A DNA stretch of 64,000 bases from CADEED01 sp035701825 (GTDB taxonomy: Bacteria; Pseudomonadota; Gammaproteobacteria; Steroidobacterales; Steroidobacteraceae), in assembly GCA_035701825.1 (NCBI GenBank), contig DASSRK010000051.1, positions 1 through 64,000 of the forward strand, in the 5' to 3' direction. This document shows, in pieces, positions 32,863-40,435 of the stretch. Position numbers and translations under genes: made by a program. Position 1 is the first letter of the stretch. Each line of letters starts with the position of its first letter. The notes under the pieces are model-generated. The model saw only the letters and a list, made by a program, of their open reading frames with translations, did not search any database and was not told where the DNA came from.

Positions 32863-33954
32863 ATGCGACAACTGCTGACCTGCCTCATTGCCTGCCTTGC
32901 CATCGTTGCGCACGCGCAAGACCGCCCGACGCCACCGACGCGTGCGCCGGATGGACCGGGCGCGCCGAAGTTCAAGCGCATTCCCTCCGGCGGCAACGCG
33001 CCGGTCAATGCCAACGGAAACTTCGTCATCGGGCCTGACTACCCGGCGCCTCCGGAGCTCACCGTGGTCGAAGGCGTGCCGCAAGGCAAGGTGCAGCAGT
33101 TCGAGATCTCCTCGGCCGACAGCCGCTTCTATCCCGGCATCGCGCGCGACGTGTTCGGCACCGTGGATCCCAACAACCCCAAGACGCTGATCGTCGAGAC
33201 ACACTCGGCCGCATGGCGGCGTGCCATCACGGTGTACATCCCGGCGCAGTACCAGAAAGGCAGCGAGGCGCCCCTCATGGTCACGCACGACGGGCCGAAG
33301 ATGGGCTCGCCCGACACGACGCTGCCGCGAATTCTCGACAACCTCATCGCGCAGAAGCGCGTGCCGGCGTTGATCGCAGTCTCGATCCAGAACGGCGGCG
33401 GCGATGCGCAGGGCAGCCAGCGAGGCCTGGAGTACGACACGCTGTCCGGCAAGTTCGCCGAGTTCATTGAGGCCGAAGTGCTGCCGCAGGTGGAGAAACA
33501 CTACGGCGTGAAGCTCACGCGCCAGCCGGAGGCACGCGCGGTCATGGGTTGCAGCTCGGGCGCGGCGGCGGCCTTCACCATGGCGTGGTTCCATCCCGAG
33601 TGGTACCACCGCGTGGTGAGTTATTCGGGCACCTTCGTGAACCAGCAGTGGCCGTTCAATCCCGAGACGCCGGGCGGCGCCTGGGACTATCACCAGACCT
33701 TGATCCCGGACAGCAAGCCCAAGCCCATCCGCATCTGGATGCACGTCGGCGACCGGGACCTCTACAACCCGAACGTCATGCGCGACGACATGCACGACTG
33801 GGTGGCGGCCAATCATTTCATGGCGGCCGCGCTCAAGAAGAAGCACTACCCATATCAATATGTGTTCGCGCTCGACTCCGGCCATTGCGACAGGGCGGTG
33901 CGCGAGCACACGCTGCCGGAAGCACTCGAGTGGGTGTGGCGCGGCTACAAGTAG
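32863..33954 (+). CDS. exported enterochelin-esterase-like hydrolase
   Basis: The 363-residue protein has a signal peptide (LLTCLIACLAIVAHA). Its fold is the Fes/putative esterase alpha/beta hydrolase type: RRAITVYIPAQYQKG, APLMVTHDGPKMG, then the nucleophile in GCSSGAAAAFTMAW (Ser near residue 230), an acid in HVGDRDLYNP, and the His in LDSGHCDRAV. Enterochelin esterases of this group release iron from catecholate siderophores, but exported relatives also hydrolyse sugar esters. No siderophore genes are adjacent, so substrate is open. A hairpin follows at 33971-33996. Confidence 0.82.
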   Translation: MRQLLTCLIACLAIVAHAQDRPTPPTRAPDGPGAPKFKRIPSGGNAPVNANGNFVIGPDYPAPPELTVVEGVPQGKVQQFEISSADSRFYPGIARDVFGTVDPNNPKTLIVETHSAAWRRAITVYIPAQYQKGSEAPLMVTHDGPKMGSPDTTLPRILDNLIAQKRVPALIAVSIQNGGGDAQGSQRGLEYDTLSGKFAEFIEAEVLPQVEKHYGVKLTRQPEARAVMGCSSGAAAAFTMAWFHPEWYHRVVSYSGTFVNQQWPFNPETPGGAWDYHQTLIPDSKPKPIRIWMHVGDRDLYNPNVMRDDMHDWVAANHFMAAALKKKHYPYQYVFALDSGHCDRAVREHTLPEALEWVWRGYK

Positions 33955-33970
33955 GCAGGCGCCGACAGCA

Positions 33971-33996
33971 TTGAATCTTGCTAGGTGAAGATTCAA
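33971..33996. repeat. 9-bp perfect inverted repeat between esterase and MBL lipoprotein
   Basis: Arms TTGAATCTT and AAGATTCAA match over 9 bp around an 8-base loop. It starts 17 bases after the esterase stop and ends 34 bases before the preferred ATG of the next gene. The right arm is followed by ACTCGC, not T residues, so an operator or RNA hairpin is as likely as a terminator. A GTG inside it (33985) is in frame with the next gene. Confidence 0.5.
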
Positions 33997-34029
33997 ACTC
34001 GCGCTCCCGCCGGATCCAGGAGCACGCAC

Positions 34030-35016
34030 ATGCAGCACGCAGTCAGCAGTCGGTCGTTGGTCCTCGCATTGATCGCCGCCACCGCGCTCGCCGCCTGCTC
34101 GAAGCCGGAGCCGCCGGCTGCCGAAACCGCACCGCCTCCGGCGCCCGCGGCGGAAACACCGCCCCCGGCGCCGAAGGAAGCCACGTTCAAGGCGTTCTCC
34201 ATCGGCGAGTTCTCTGCGACCGCGCTGCGCGACGGCAAGCTCGAATTCCCGAACGACAACAAGATCTTTGGCCTGGGCAAGACGCCCGAGGACGTGGGCG
34301 CGCTGTTGAGCGCCGCGGGCCAGCCCACCGACAAGATCCACCTCGACCTCGATCCGCTGTTGGTCAAGAGCGCGGATCGCGTGCTGCTGTTCGACACCGG
34401 CGCGGGCGCCAACTTCGGCCCGGATGCCGGCAATCTCATGACCTCACTCGGCGATGCGGGCGTCGATCCGGGCAGCGTCACCGACATCTTCATCTCGCAT
34501 GTGCACGGCGATCATGTCGGCGGACTGGTGAACGCCGAAGGCGCGCTCAACTTTCCGAACGCGAAGATCCACATCTCGAAGCCCGAGTGGAAATTCCTGA
34601 CCGGGCTGGGTGCCGAGAAAGCCAAGCAGATCGGCGTGCAGAACTTCGACGCGCTGGTGGCGGCGATGAAGCCCAAGGTGGACGCGTTCGCGCCGGACGC
34701 GGAGCTCGTTCCCGGCGTCGTGAAGGCCGTGGCCATCAAGGGCCATACGCCGGGGCATTCGGGCTACCAGATCACCTCGGGCGCGGAGTCGCTGCTGTAC
34801 ATCGGCGACGCCATGCACAGCTCCATCGTCTCGGTGCAGAAGCCGGACTGGCCGATGGCTTTCGATTCCGACCAGAAGGCCGGTGCCGCCAGCCGCGCCG
34901 CGTTGCTGGCCGACGCCGAGAAGAACGGAACGCGCATCTATGCCGTGCATTTCCCGTTCCCCGGGGTGGGGAAGATCCAGAAGCAGGGCGCGGGTTACGC
35001 CTGGGTACCGGAATGA
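34030..35016 (+). CDS. metallo-beta-lactamase-fold lipoprotein
   Basis: From ATG 34030, behind an AGGAG site, the product has 328 residues. ALIAATALAAC is a lipobox, then a Pro/Ala-rich linker (about residues 22-45). The hydrolase domain has the Zn motif SHVHGDHVGG, with further ligand candidates His in KGHTPGHSGY, Asp in YIGDAMH and His in YAVHFPFPG. The pattern fits quorum-lactonase/AHL-like or general MBL-fold hydrolases rather than true beta-lactamases. It acts in the periplasm, lipid-anchored. A GTG at 33985 would add 15 residues within the hairpin and is less likely. Confidence 0.85.
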   Translation: MQHAVSSRSLVLALIAATALAACSKPEPPAAETAPPPAPAAETPPPAPKEATFKAFSIGEFSATALRDGKLEFPNDNKIFGLGKTPEDVGALLSAAGQPTDKIHLDLDPLLVKSADRVLLFDTGAGANFGPDAGNLMTSLGDAGVDPGSVTDIFISHVHGDHVGGLVNAEGALNFPNAKIHISKPEWKFLTGLGAEKAKQIGVQNFDALVAAMKPKVDAFAPDAELVPGVVKAVAIKGHTPGHSGYQITSGAESLLYIGDAMHSSIVSVQKPDWPMAFDSDQKAGAASRAALLADAEKNGTRIYAVHFPFPGVGKIQKQGAGYAWVPE

Positions 35017-35075
35017 ATTCGACATTAATTCCTGCCCTTTTGTCCGACTAGGAATCTCTCATCCCCCGGTGTCAG

Positions 35076-36065
35076 ATGGCGCAGATGCAGGGGGACAGCG
35101 CAGACCTTCTCCGAGTCTTCATCGACCAGGCGCCGGCGCCGATCGCGATGTTCGACATGGAGATGCGCTACATCGCGGCCAGCCGCCGCTGGGTGAGCGA
35201 CTACCACCTGGAGAAGCGCGAGTGGCGCGGCGCGTCGCACTACGAGGTGTTCACGGACCTGCCCGATCGCTGGCGCGGCATCCATCGCCGCGGCCTCGCG
35301 GGCGAGGTCATCGACAATGCCGAGGACCGCTTCGATCGGGCCGACGGTACGGTCCAGTGGCTGCGTTGGGAAGTGCGGCCCTGGTTCCGGAATGACCGCC
35401 AGGGCGGAATCATCATCTTTTCCGAGGACATCACCGAGCGAAAGCAGGCCGAGGAGCGCGTCCTGCAGCTCAACGCGGAACTCGAGGAGCGCGTGCAGGA
35501 ACGTACCGCGCAGCTCGAGCAGAGCATCCACCAGCTCGAAGACGCGTTGGCCGCGGCCGAGGAACTGCGCAGGGAATTGCGCGAGCAGGCCATCCGCGAT
35601 CCGCTCACGGGCCTCTTCAATCGCCGCTTCCTGGAAGAGTCGATGAGTTTCGAAGTGGCGCGCGCGCATCGCAGGCACTCGAGCCTCGGCGTGCTGATGC
35701 TCGACATGGACAGATTCAAGGAGCTCAACGACAACTTCGGCCACCTGGCCGGTGACTCACTGCTGCGCGCGGTGGCGCAGGCGCTGCTGTCGAACATCCG
35801 CGCCGGAGACGTGGCCTGCCGCTTCGGTGGCGATGAATTCATCGTGCTGATGCCGGGTGCGGATCTCGACGACGTCACCCGCCGGGGCCACCAGCTCTGT
35901 ACCTTGCTGAACTCCTTGTCGCTCGAGTACGAGCACGTGCAGCTCCCGCATCCCGGATGCTCCATGGGAGTCGCGGTGTATCCGGGCAACGGGGTGACGG
36001 GCGCGGAATTGCTGCGTTCAGTGGACCTCTCGCTGTACCGCGACAAGGTGCACGGCCACCACTAG
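35076..36065 (+). CDS. PAS-GGDEF diguanylate cyclase
   Basis: This soluble 329-residue protein has a PAS domain (about residues 8-125, with PAC motif IIIFSEDITERKQAEER), a coiled coil (about 127-170), and a GGDEF domain. The active site is FGGDEF at residues 251-255, with the substrate region DMDRFKELNDNFGH before it, so it should make cyclic di-GMP. An upstream inhibitory RxxD site is not obvious at the usual position. The PAS ligand is unknown. It is monocistronic, with 60 bases between the preceding stop and its ATG. Confidence 0.9.
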   Translation: MAQMQGDSADLLRVFIDQAPAPIAMFDMEMRYIAASRRWVSDYHLEKREWRGASHYEVFTDLPDRWRGIHRRGLAGEVIDNAEDRFDRADGTVQWLRWEVRPWFRNDRQGGIIIFSEDITERKQAEERVLQLNAELEERVQERTAQLEQSIHQLEDALAAAEELRRELREQAIRDPLTGLFNRRFLEESMSFEVARAHRRHSSLGVLMLDMDRFKELNDNFGHLAGDSLLRAVAQALLSNIRAGDVACRFGGDEFIVLMPGADLDDVTRRGHQLCTLLNSLSLEYEHVQLPHPGCSMGVAVYPGNGVTGAELLRSVDLSLYRDKVHGHH

Positions 36066-36158
36066 CTTTCAGTGCTTCGCGGTCTTCTCCGCCAGCATGT
36101 CGGCGTGCCTCGTCGATGGGATGCACCGGTGGACCCGCAGCCTGCGCGCGGGTTCCTG

Positions 36159-36902
36159 TCAGAGACTTCCGAGCCGGACCTTCTTCCGCCAGGCGAACAT
36201 CTCGAGGAACTCGCCGAACACGCGCTCGCTCACGGCGCGTGCGTGCGGCGCGTGGCCATGCGTGTCGCGCAGGATGTGCTCGAGCTGGTGCTGCGGGCCG
36301 GAGGCTTCCGCCTCGGCGCGATACTCGGGCACGTGCAGCCAGCGCTGGATGAGCTCGTGGTCCGCCTCCGGATGGAACTGCAGGCCGTATGCCTTGTCGC
36401 CGTAGCGGAACGCCTGGTTGGGACAGGTGGCGGTGCTCGCCAGGTGCACCGCGCCCGGCGGCAGGTCGAACGTGTAGGCGTGCCACTGGAACACGTGCTG
36501 GCTGCCGTCGAAATGACGGCACAGCCGGTCGGATTGCGCGTGCGAGGTGGGGTGCAGCCGGTACCAGCCGATCTCGCGCACCGAGTGCGGGCGCACGTTC
36601 GCGCCGAGCGCCGCTGCGAGCAACTGCGCGCCGAGGCAGATGCCGAGGATCGGGATGTCCCGTTTCAGCGCTTCCTGGATGGCGCCTATCTCGGCAGTGA
36701 GATGCGGATAGCGGTCCGACTGGTCTACGTTCATCGCTCCGCCGAGCACCACGAGGCCGTCGTAGCGGCTGACGTCCGGTTGCAGGTCGGGCTGGCGGGA
36801 AAAGTTGAGGTAGCGGATGCGAAAGCCGTGTTGGCGCAGCATCGGGTCGAGGATTCCCAGCGGTTCACGAGCGGAGTGCTGGAAGACGAGGAGCTTGCGC
36901 AT
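36159..36902 (-). CDS. class I glutamine amidotransferase (GATase1-like)
   Basis: The 247-residue protein resembles stand-alone GMP-synthase-type amidotransferases. The nucleophile is Cys89 in GICLGAQ, and the His177/Glu179 pair lies in LQFHPEAD. FQWHAYTFDLPPGAVHLAS is the loop typical of this group. Such proteins hydrolyse glutamine and pass ammonia to a partner, or act as gamma-glutamyl hydrolases. No synthetase partner is present. The C-terminal 50 residues are charged. It is divergent from the DUF1330 gene, 19 bases away. Confidence 0.87.
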   Translation of the reverse strand: MRKLLVFQHSAREPLGILDPMLRQHGFRIRYLNFSRQPDLQPDVSRYDGLVVLGGAMNVDQSDRYPHLTAEIGAIQEALKRDIPILGICLGAQLLAAALGANVRPHSVREIGWYRLHPTSHAQSDRLCRHFDGSQHVFQWHAYTFDLPPGAVHLASTATCPNQAFRYGDKAYGLQFHPEADHELIQRWLHVPEYRAEAEASGPQHQLEHILRDTHGHAPHARAVSERVFGEFLEMFAWRKKVRLGSL

Positions 36903-36921
36903 GGAGAGGAGAAACTAGCAG

Positions 36922-37215
36922 ATGGCAAAGGCATATTGGGTGAATGCATTCCGCGCGGTGCGCGACCAGGACGCGCTGATGGCGTATGCGAAGCTCGCCG
37001 GACCGGCCATGCAGGCGGCGGGCGGGCGCTTCCTGGCGCGCGGCATGCCCGCGGAAGTATTCGAGGGCGGGCTCCTGCAGCGGCTGACGCTGATCGAATT
37101 CGACAGCGTCGCGCAGGCGAAGGCGGCGTATGAGAGTCCCGCCTACCAGGAAGCGCTGCGCGCGCTGGGAGATGCCGCGGATCGCGACCTGCGCATCATC
37201 CCTGGCGTGGACTGA
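36922..37215 (+). CDS. DUF1330 protein
   Basis: The 97-residue protein fits DUF1330, a dimeric alpha-beta barrel (ferredoxin-like) family. Its marks are AKAYWVNAFRAVRDQDALMAYAKLAGPAM, the GGRFLARG loop, and LIEFDSVAQAKAAYESPAYQ. No enzymatic function is established for the family. It abuts the convergent DUF2798 gene without a gap. Confidence 0.87.
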   Translation: MAKAYWVNAFRAVRDQDALMAYAKLAGPAMQAAGGRFLARGMPAEVFEGGLLQRLTLIEFDSVAQAKAAYESPAYQEALRALGDAADRDLRIIPGVD

Positions 37216-37440
37216 TCAGGCCGTCACCCGGCCCACGAGCTTGCGCACCCACGGCGCGATCAGCGTCACGGTGGGAAAGGCGATCGGCCAGGTAGTCAGG
37301 CAGCTCGAGATCCAGCGCGAGGTGAACCCGGCGTCGATGCCGCGCGAGGAGGCGAGCACCGCGGCGGAAACCACGGCCACCATGATGGCCGAGAGCAGCG
37401 CGCCGAAGACGATGGGGGCAAAGCGGACGGGGATTCGCAT
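37216..37440 (-). CDS. DUF2798 membrane protein
   Basis: The 74-residue protein has two membrane segments (about 10-30 and 48-65) separated by a short loop with SSRGIDAGFTSRWISS. The pattern and size fit DUF2798. It follows the DUF2938 gene by a single base on the same strand. The pair is divergent from a MerR-type regulator gene, so it probably belongs to that regulon. The role is unknown. Confidence 0.82.
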   Translation of the reverse strand: MRIPVRFAPIVFGALLSAIMVAVVSAAVLASSRGIDAGFTSRWISSCLTTWPIAFPTVTLIAPWVRKLVGRVTA

Positions 37441-37441
37441 G

Positions 37442-37933
37442 TCAGGCTCCTTTGAATGAGTGGACCAGGAGGCCGCCGGCGTACAGGCCGAGGCCGAAGA
37501 TGAAGTGGGTGGTGAGGCTCTGCAGGCGCGCGGCGCCTGGCCGCGGTGTGCGGCTGGCGGCGATGCCCGCGCCCATGGCGGGCTGCATCACGAGGAATGG
37601 CGCCGCGACGGAGGCGATTCCTGCCAGCAGCGCGGGCCACGGCGTCGGGCGCTCGAACCAGGCGGTGCCGGCCACGGCCGCCAACGTGAATGCGAACGCG
37701 ACCCCGACGAGGTAGTGAGTAGCCCAGCCGACGAGGCTTTCGCCGCGCACGGCTGGCGCCTTGCCAACCGACTCGTGCACGAACCGGCCGCGCGGCATGT
37801 GCGCGATCCAGCGTCCCACCAGGCGGTAGTTCGGCAGCGGCGTGCCGAAGAGGGCGCGGCGCACCAGCGCCCAGGCGTCCATCAACAAGGTCGCGAGGAT
37901 TCCGCACGAGATGATTGCAGTGAGCTGTTCCAT
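37442..37933 (-). CDS. DUF2938 membrane protein
   Basis: This 163-residue protein fits DUF2938. Four membrane helices lie at about 5-25, 65-85, 95-115 and 140-158. Loop marks include RRALFGTPLPNYRLVGRWIAHMPRG and GWATHYLVGVAFAF. The ATG at 37933 is preferred; an in-frame ATG at 37954 would lie inside the operator. There is no ribosome site before 37933, and the proposed -10 ends only 7 bases upstream, so the message may be leaderless. It is the first gene of the pair with DUF2798. Confidence 0.82.
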   Translation of the reverse strand: MEQLTAIISCGILATLLMDAWALVRRALFGTPLPNYRLVGRWIAHMPRGRFVHESVGKAPAVRGESLVGWATHYLVGVAFAFTLAAVAGTAWFERPTPWPALLAGIASVAAPFLVMQPAMGAGIAASRTPRPGAARLQSLTTHFIFGLGLYAGGLLVHSFKGA

Positions 37934-37939
37934 GGCGCT

Positions 37940-37970
37940 AGAGTGCCACCTCAAGTCAACTTGAGGTCAA
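37940..37970 (-). promoter_or_regulatory. MerR-type promoter of the DUF2938-DUF2798 operon
   Basis: On the minus strand, TTGACC (37970-37965) and CACTCT (37945-37940) are separated by 19 bases. That is the stretched spacing typical of MerR-activated promoters. The palindrome at 37949-37966 fills the spacer. The -35 is good and the -10 is poor, as expected for an activator-dependent promoter. Transcription should begin close to the ATG at 37933. Confidence 0.5.
37949..37966. promoter_or_regulatory. SoxR-box-like palindrome
   Basis: CCTCAAGTCAACTTGAGG has perfect 8-bp arms around a CA centre. It differs by one base from the soxS operator of E. coli as I recall it (CCTCAAGTTAACTTGAGG). It lies in the short gap between the divergent DUF2938 and MerR genes. 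The adjacent MerR-family protein is the obvious binder and would control both directions. Confidence 0.7.
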
Positions 37971-37974
37971 GAGG

Positions 37975-38391
37975 ATGGAATACCTCGACATCAACCAGGT
38001 CGCGAAACGCTCGGGATTGCCCGCCTCGGCGCTGCGCTACTACGAGGAGAAGGGCCTGGTGGCGAGCGTCGGCAGGCGGGGGTTGCGGCGGCTGTTCGAC
38101 GAGCGCGTGCTCGAGCGGTTGTCGTTGATCGCGCTCGGCCGCGAGGCCGGGTTCTCGCTCGACGAGATCGCCAGCATGTTCGCGCCCGATGGCCGGCCGC
38201 GCATCAACAAGCAGGTGCTCGCCGACAAGGCCAGGGAACTGGACGTCACCATCCGCAAGCTCACCGGGCTGCGCAACGGGCTGCGCCACGCCGCGTCGTG
38301 CCCGGCGCCCAGCCACATGGAATGCCCGAAGTTCCGCCGCCTGCTCGGCCTCGCTTCGCAGAAGAGTCGTACAAAAAGGAAAATCGCATGA
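37975..38391 (+). CDS. MerR-family regulator, SoxR-box type without the Fe-S motif
   Basis: The 138-residue regulator opens with the MerR winged helix (LDINQVAKRSGLPASALRYYEEKGL). Its effector region is short. SoxR proteins carry four clustered Cys for a [2Fe-2S] centre; this one has only two, in ASCPAPSHMECPKF (nine residues apart). Similar proteins are common in proteobacteria, and the Cys/His set suggests metal, thiol or ligand sensing. The start is 8 bases from a SoxR-like palindrome. The stop overlaps the next ATG by 4 bases. Confidence 0.87.
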   Translation: MEYLDINQVAKRSGLPASALRYYEEKGLVASVGRRGLRRLFDERVLERLSLIALGREAGFSLDEIASMFAPDGRPRINKQVLADKARELDVTIRKLTGLRNGLRHAASCPAPSHMECPKFRRLLGLASQKSRTKRKIA

Positions 38392-39179
38392 AGACCTGGC
38401 CGCTGTTGATTGCACTCTGTCCCGCCATCGCCTGGTGCGCGCCGCTCAAGATCACGGCGACCGACCAGGGCTTCGAAGCGCCGGCCAGCGTGGCCGCGGG
38501 CACGCGCCACGTGCTGTTCGAGAACCACGGCAAGAACATCCACGAGGTGATGTTCGTGAAGCTGCCCGCGGGCATGGATGCCGCCGGGTATCTCGCACGG
38601 GTCAATAGCGGCGTGCTGTTCCCGGAAGGCGCGCTCGACTATTCGGGGCCGGGGCTGACCTCGCCCGGCGAGGGCACCGAGGTGTGGCTCAAGCTCGATG
38701 CGGGCAACTACGTGCTCATCTGCTGGCACCACTCGCGCACTTCGGTGCGGGCGCTGACCGTGCGCGCCACGAACGAGCCCGACGACGTGCCGCCCAAGGC
38801 GGACGTGGTGCTCAAGCTGCTGGACTTCCGCTTCGTGCTGGAAGGCGAGGTGAAGAAGGGGCCGCAGGTCATCCGGGTCGAGACGCCCGGGCCTTCCATG
38901 CACGAGTCCGACATCTTCCGCCTGCTGCCGGGACACACCGCCGCGGACGTGAAGCGGTGGTACGCGGAAAACGACCTCGAAGGCCCGGCGCCGGCCGTCG
39001 CGCTCGGCGGCATCCTCGACAGCCACTCGATCGCCAACGTGGTGTACATCCGCAAGCACTTCGTGCCCGGCCAGTACGTGCTCCAGTGCGCCATGCCCAT
39101 GACCACCGACGCCAAGTCGGGCGACGAGCACGTGACCCATGCCGATGCGGGCATGATCACCACGTTCGAAGTGAAGTAA
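38388..39179 (+). CDS. exported double cupredoxin-like protein
   Basis: The 263-residue protein has a signal peptide ending near WCA (residue 18). Two similar halves look like cupredoxin domains. The first (about 20-130) has ENHGKNIHEVMFVKL and NYVLICWHHSRTSVRAL. The second (about 140-263) has VETPGPSMHESDIFRL and QYVLQCAMPM near its end. The His, Cys and Met positions partly match type 1 copper ligands, but an exact blue-copper set is not certain. It overlaps the MerR stop (ATGA), so it is co-translated with the regulator. Confidence 0.7.
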   Translation: MKTWPLLIALCPAIAWCAPLKITATDQGFEAPASVAAGTRHVLFENHGKNIHEVMFVKLPAGMDAAGYLARVNSGVLFPEGALDYSGPGLTSPGEGTEVWLKLDAGNYVLICWHHSRTSVRALTVRATNEPDDVPPKADVVLKLLDFRFVLEGEVKKGPQVIRVETPGPSMHESDIFRLLPGHTAADVKRWYAENDLEGPAPAVALGGILDSHSIANVVYIRKHFVPGQYVLQCAMPMTTDAKSGDEHVTHADAGMITTFEVK

Positions 39180-39189
39180 TGACGCGGAC

Positions 39190-39855
39190 CTAGGGCGGCA
39201 GGCCGGACTCGTCTTCCCACACCGGGCCGGTCTGCCAGTTGAAGCGGATGGTCAGCACGCGCGCGACGAAGAACACCGCGACCGTGAGCCACGCGGCGCG
39301 CTCCGGCGCGACGCCGAGCTGCAGGGTCGTCAATAGATAGACGCCGCAGGCCGCGAGCAGCGTCAACGTGGAGAACTGGCCCGGGCGCATCAGTGTCGGC
39401 ACTTCGCGCACCACCACGTCGCGCAGCAGGCCGCCGGCGACGCCATTGGCCACGCCGACGAACACGATGGCGATCAGCGGCAGCCCGGCGTTGTCCGCGA
39501 GCTGCATGCCGAATACCGCGAAGGCCGGGGTGCCGAGCGCGTCGATGTAGTCGACGATCTTCTGCACGGTCTCGCGGCCGATGAGGTTGCGCAGGTAGCG
39601 CGCGAATACCGAGGTCACGATGGTCGCGCCCACGATCAGCGATAAATAGGCGGGGTTCACCAGGAACACCGGCGTGCGGTTGAGGAACACCGCATCGCGC
39701 AGCAAGCCGCCGCCGAGGGCCGCGAGCAGCGCCACCACGAACACGCCGACGATGTCGAAGCGCCGCCGGATGGCGACGATGGCGCCGCTGACCGCCCAGG
39801 TGAACGTGGCGACGTAATCGAAGGCGATGGGGACCTGGAAGACGGTGGCTGACAT
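39190..39855 (-). CDS. TRIC-type cation channel family protein (UPF0126)
   Basis: The 221-residue membrane protein has seven hydrophobic helices in two repeats. Each repeat carries the family's Gly-rich motif before Arg-Asp: LGGGLLRDAVFLNRTPVFL and VAGGLLRDVVVREVPTLM. This repeat is the mark of UPF0126/YadS-like proteins, bacterial homologues of trimeric intracellular cation channels. The ATG at 39855 gives the standard N-terminus (FQVPIAFDYVATFTWAVSGA). It is convergent with the cupredoxin-like gene, 10 bases away. Confidence 0.9.
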   Translation of the reverse strand: MSATVFQVPIAFDYVATFTWAVSGAIVAIRRRFDIVGVFVVALLAALGGGLLRDAVFLNRTPVFLVNPAYLSLIVGATIVTSVFARYLRNLIGRETVQKIVDYIDALGTPAFAVFGMQLADNAGLPLIAIVFVGVANGVAGGLLRDVVVREVPTLMRPGQFSTLTLLAACGVYLLTTLQLGVAPERAAWLTVAVFFVARVLTIRFNWQTGPVWEDESGLPP

Positions 39856-39940
39856 GGCCGGCGGATTGTCGGCAGAATCCGGGGGCCGCACCAGTTGCAG
39901 GCGGCTGTCGAAAGCAGGGGGCGCCGTTCGGCTACTGACC

Positions 39941-40435
39941 ATGAACATCAAAACCATCGACCGGCCGGCGGTGACGCTGGTCGGGCTGCAGATCAGGACC
40001 CGGCCCCAGTCGCCGGAAATCCCCGCGCTTTGGCCGAAGTTCGTCGCCCGCATCGGCGAAATCCACGGCCAGTCCGAGCCCAAGGTGACCTACGGCGCCA
40101 TGTGGCCGGGCAAGGAGGGCATGCACGTGCTGCACTACATGGCCGCCGTGGCGGTCGCCGGGCCGGTGCGCGTGCTGCCGCCAGGCATGGATTGCATCGT
40201 CCTTCCAGCGGGGATCTATGCGAGTTTCAGCTACCCACTGTCGGGACTGGGGAAAGGCTTCGCCGAGATCTTCGACACGCTGCTGCCGAATTCCGGTTAC
40301 GAGCAGGTTCCGGGGGTCTTCTTCGAGCGCTACGACGAAGCCTTCTGTCCCGACGACGCCAACTCCGCCGTCGGCATCTGCCTGCCGGTGCGGCGGCGTG
40401 GCGCCCGAGCGGGTGCACGCGGGCTGAGCGCATGA
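39941..40435 (+). CDS. GyrI-like effector-binding protein
   Basis: The 164-residue protein is a stand-alone GyrI-like (AraC effector-binding) domain with no DNA-binding part. It shows DRPAVTLVGLQIRT at the start and LPAGIYASFSYPLSGLGKGFAEIFDTLLP, then YEQVPGVFFERYDEAFCPDDANSAVGICLPVR, a late Glu-containing strand typical of ligand-binding pockets. Such proteins bind hydrophobic cations or inhibit gyrase. It overlaps the transporter start by 4 bases (ATGA), so it may sense or hand over the transporter's substrate. Confidence 0.77.
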   Translation: MNIKTIDRPAVTLVGLQIRTRPQSPEIPALWPKFVARIGEIHGQSEPKVTYGAMWPGKEGMHVLHYMAAVAVAGPVRVLPPGMDCIVLPAGIYASFSYPLSGLGKGFAEIFDTLLPNSGYEQVPGVFFERYDEAFCPDDANSAVGICLPVRRRGARAGARGLSA

